Source: Ahrensia sp. (GTDB lineage: Bacteria > Pseudomonadota > Alphaproteobacteria > Rhizobiales > Rhizobiaceae). Taken from it: a stretch of 8,639 bases of DNA. A program made the translations under genes and the position numbers. The stretch spans positions 1 through 8,639 of the forward strand of contig JAHEJF010000052.1 in the NCBI GenBank assembly GCA_024639025.1. The letters are read 5' to 3'. The notes beneath the pieces are model-generated. The model was not told the origin of the DNA. It made no database searches and saw only the letters and a list, made by a program, of their open reading frames with translations. This document shows positions 7,661 to 8,639 of this stretch, in pieces; the stretch's first letter is position 1, and each line of letters starts with the position of its first letter.

Positions 7661-8397
7661 CAGAAACTTGCTGTCCCGCTCATTCCGGGCATCACTGTCG
7701 AGACCGACTTGGAGAAAGCTGCGAAGACCTTGATCGTCTGGCTAACGGCGTCAACTGTGGCGCCCGTTCGCTTGACAATACCGAGATGCTGTTCCCGCGT
7801 TTCGTCAACCACGAAACCAAATTTGGTGCCCGGTTTGATCTTTTTCAGCCATGTTGAAGGCACGATCAGTTCGATCTCTGGGGCCCTTGAATCGACAATG
7901 GAAATCAGGGGTGATCCAGCGGCCGGCATTTCGAATTTGTGAACGCTCAATTTGGAAACACGCCCATCAAACGGTGCTACAATCCGGCATCCTTCAAGCC
8001 GCGCTTCTATGGAATCCACTTGTGCCTTTGCGCGATCGGCTTGGGCGCGAGCTGTTTCAAGCTCCTGCCTGTTGCCTGCGTTTTGCTTGAACAAATATTC
8101 TGCGCTTTGGAATGTAATCAGCTTCTCGCGGTGGGTTGCCTTTGCAGCGGACAGCTCGGCTTCTTCAGGCCGACAATCAAGCTCCACAAGCACATCCCCT
8201 TTCTTAAACTGCTGGCCCTCACGAAATCCGATGTAGTTTATCGGGGCAACGATCCGCGTTGCGAGCGTAGCTTCCAGCGAAGCGCGCACAATGCCCCTTA
8301 TCGGAATTTCAAAAGATGATTCTTGGCTGAATGTGGATGACACGGTTGCCAACGAAATTAATGTTGCGGCGACCAGACTCTCGACGATCCTGTTCAT
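7660..8397 (-). CDS. Small secreted periplasmic adaptor (HlyD/RND membrane-fusion type)
   Basis: This 245-residue protein is shorter than typical RND adaptors (about 350-400). Residues 1-25 look like a Sec signal peptide: a short charged start, a hydrophobic core and a likely cut around STFSQ-ES. Residues about 32-75 are the first half of a barrel-sandwich domain (YIGFREGQQFKKGDVLVELD), about 78-135 a coiled-coil alpha-hairpin rich in Ala, Glu, Arg and Gln, and about 137-168 the second half (CRIVAPFDGRVSKL). The tail carries a beta-barrel ending in VDAVSQTIKV and MPGMSGTA, as in RND-type adaptors. C75 and C137 sit at the two ends of the hairpin and could form a disulfide in the periplasm. The start is ATG 8397, overlapping the upstream TolC-like stop as ATGA, with GAGG 7 bases before it. 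No inner-membrane pump is encoded nearby, so this adaptor probably works with the two membrane-bound adaptors downstream. Confidence 0.88.
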   Translation of the reverse strand: MNRIVESLVAATLISLATVSSTFSQESSFEIPIRGIVRASLEATLATRIVAPINYIGFREGQQFKKGDVLVELDCRPEEAELSAAKATHREKLITFQSAEYLFKQNAGNRQELETARAQADRAKAQVDSIEARLEGCRIVAPFDGRVSKLSVHKFEMPAAGSPLISIVDSRAPEIELIVPSTWLKKIKPGTKFGFVVDETREQHLGIVKRTGATVDAVSQTIKVFAAFSKSVSTVMPGMSGTASF

Positions 8398-8639
8398 GTT
8401 CGAACCTCACAGTTCTTATTTGAGCAGGTCTTCTGAACACGCGATGCGGTCGTTCCCGAACCTTGCTTTTTTTGAGTTTGGGAGAGCTGATTCCAATCTT
8501 GTGACAAAACGCTTGCGATCTCAGAGATTGTTGCCCCGGGGTGGATCAAGACGATGGGATCCGCACCGATACTTGCAAACAGACCTGCGTAGGCAGCCTG
8601 ATATTGAGCATAAGCCAGATCATATTTGACCTCTGCAAC
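8394..8639 (-). CDS. C-terminal end of TolC-family outer-membrane channel protein (5' part outside window)
   Basis: Reading the minus strand from the right edge gives 81 open codons ending in TGA at 8396-8394. The visible protein begins with a helical stretch containing DLAYAQYQAAYAGLFASIGA and then DP. This matches the last periplasmic helix of TolC-family proteins, where a repeated Tyr/Ala/Gln pattern leads into a G-x-DP motif. The remaining 50 or so residues are a polar, Ser/Thr/Gln/Lys-rich tail with two Cys, probably flexible. The stop overlaps the next gene's start as ATGA, so the gene heads the same operon as the adaptors, where an outer-membrane channel is expected. It has no start codon in the window and is easily missed. 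Assignment rests on a short fragment plus context. Confidence 0.72.
   Translation of the reverse strand, partial: VAEVKYDLAYAQYQAAYAGLFASIGADPIVLIHPGATISEIASVLSQDWNQLSQTQKKQGSGTTASRVQKTCSNKNCEVRT
8405..8408 (-). promoter_or_regulatory. Ribosome binding site for the small adaptor gene
   Basis: GAGG on the minus strand lies 7 bases upstream of ATG 8397, inside the end of the TolC-like gene. It is the best-spaced Shine-Dalgarno in the operon and supports the chosen start. Confidence 0.6.

Noticed and set aside
7939..8319. 126-codon plus-strand Cys/Leu-rich open frame
   Set aside because: It is antisense to the adaptor's coiled-coil hairpin. Its composition fits complementing Ala/Glu/Gln/Arg codons and no motif is recognisable.
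8291..8629. 112-codon plus-strand open frame at the right edge
   Set aside because: It is antisense to the adaptor start and the TolC-like end, which are supported by the ATGA overlap, a ribosome site, a signal peptide and family motifs.
1..8639. CRISPR array, insertion sequence, integrase or phage genes
   Set aside because: I saw no regularly spaced direct repeats, transposase motifs or terminal inverted repeats. Nearly all bases are taken by the six genes listed.

Overview
The window most likely comes from a Gram-negative bacterium of the Pseudomonadota. It encodes a TolC-type outer-membrane protein, two HlyD-type periplasmic adaptors and a third adaptor domain fused to a membrane protease, and a membrane-bound c-di-GMP enzyme. 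GC content is near 50% over most of the window. I cannot assign a genus from sequence alone. A marine or host-associated biofilm former is a guess based on the giant cadherin-repeat protein.

Layout. Two gene groups face each other. On the plus strand (1-3973) are the 3' end of a very large cadherin-like repeat protein with a C-terminal membrane segment (1-962, open at the left edge) and, overlapping it by 7 bases, a 1005-residue sensor protein with the order TM-periplasmic sensor-TM-PAS-GGDEF-degenerate GGDEF-EAL (956-3973). A 103-base convergent gap (3974-4076) follows. On the minus strand, read from the right edge leftwards, are the 3' end of a TolC-family gene (8639-8394), a small secreted adaptor (8397-7660), a GAF-domain/HlyD inner-membrane adaptor (7660-6197) and a PqqD-like/site-2-protease (M50)/HlyD fusion (about 6203-4077). 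Every junction in this group overlaps (ATGA, TGATG, ATGGTAG), so the four genes look like one translationally coupled operon whose promoter lies outside the window.

How they may work together (inference). The minus-strand operon has the parts of a trans-envelope conduit: an outer-membrane channel and three barrel-sandwich adaptor modules. Within the window it has no ABC ATPase or RND pump. The inner-membrane component is instead a zinc site-2 protease with an intact HEFGH motif and an N-terminal PqqD-like domain, a fold that in other systems binds peptides. The neighbouring giant protein ends in a Gly/Ala/Ser-rich hydrophobic segment, the kind of helix site-2 proteases cut. A c-di-GMP synthase/phosphodiesterase is coupled to the giant gene. 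The whole could be an export, anchoring or release system for a giant surface protein under c-di-GMP control, loosely analogous to LapA/LapD/LapG but built from different parts. This is the main candidate for an undescribed system here.
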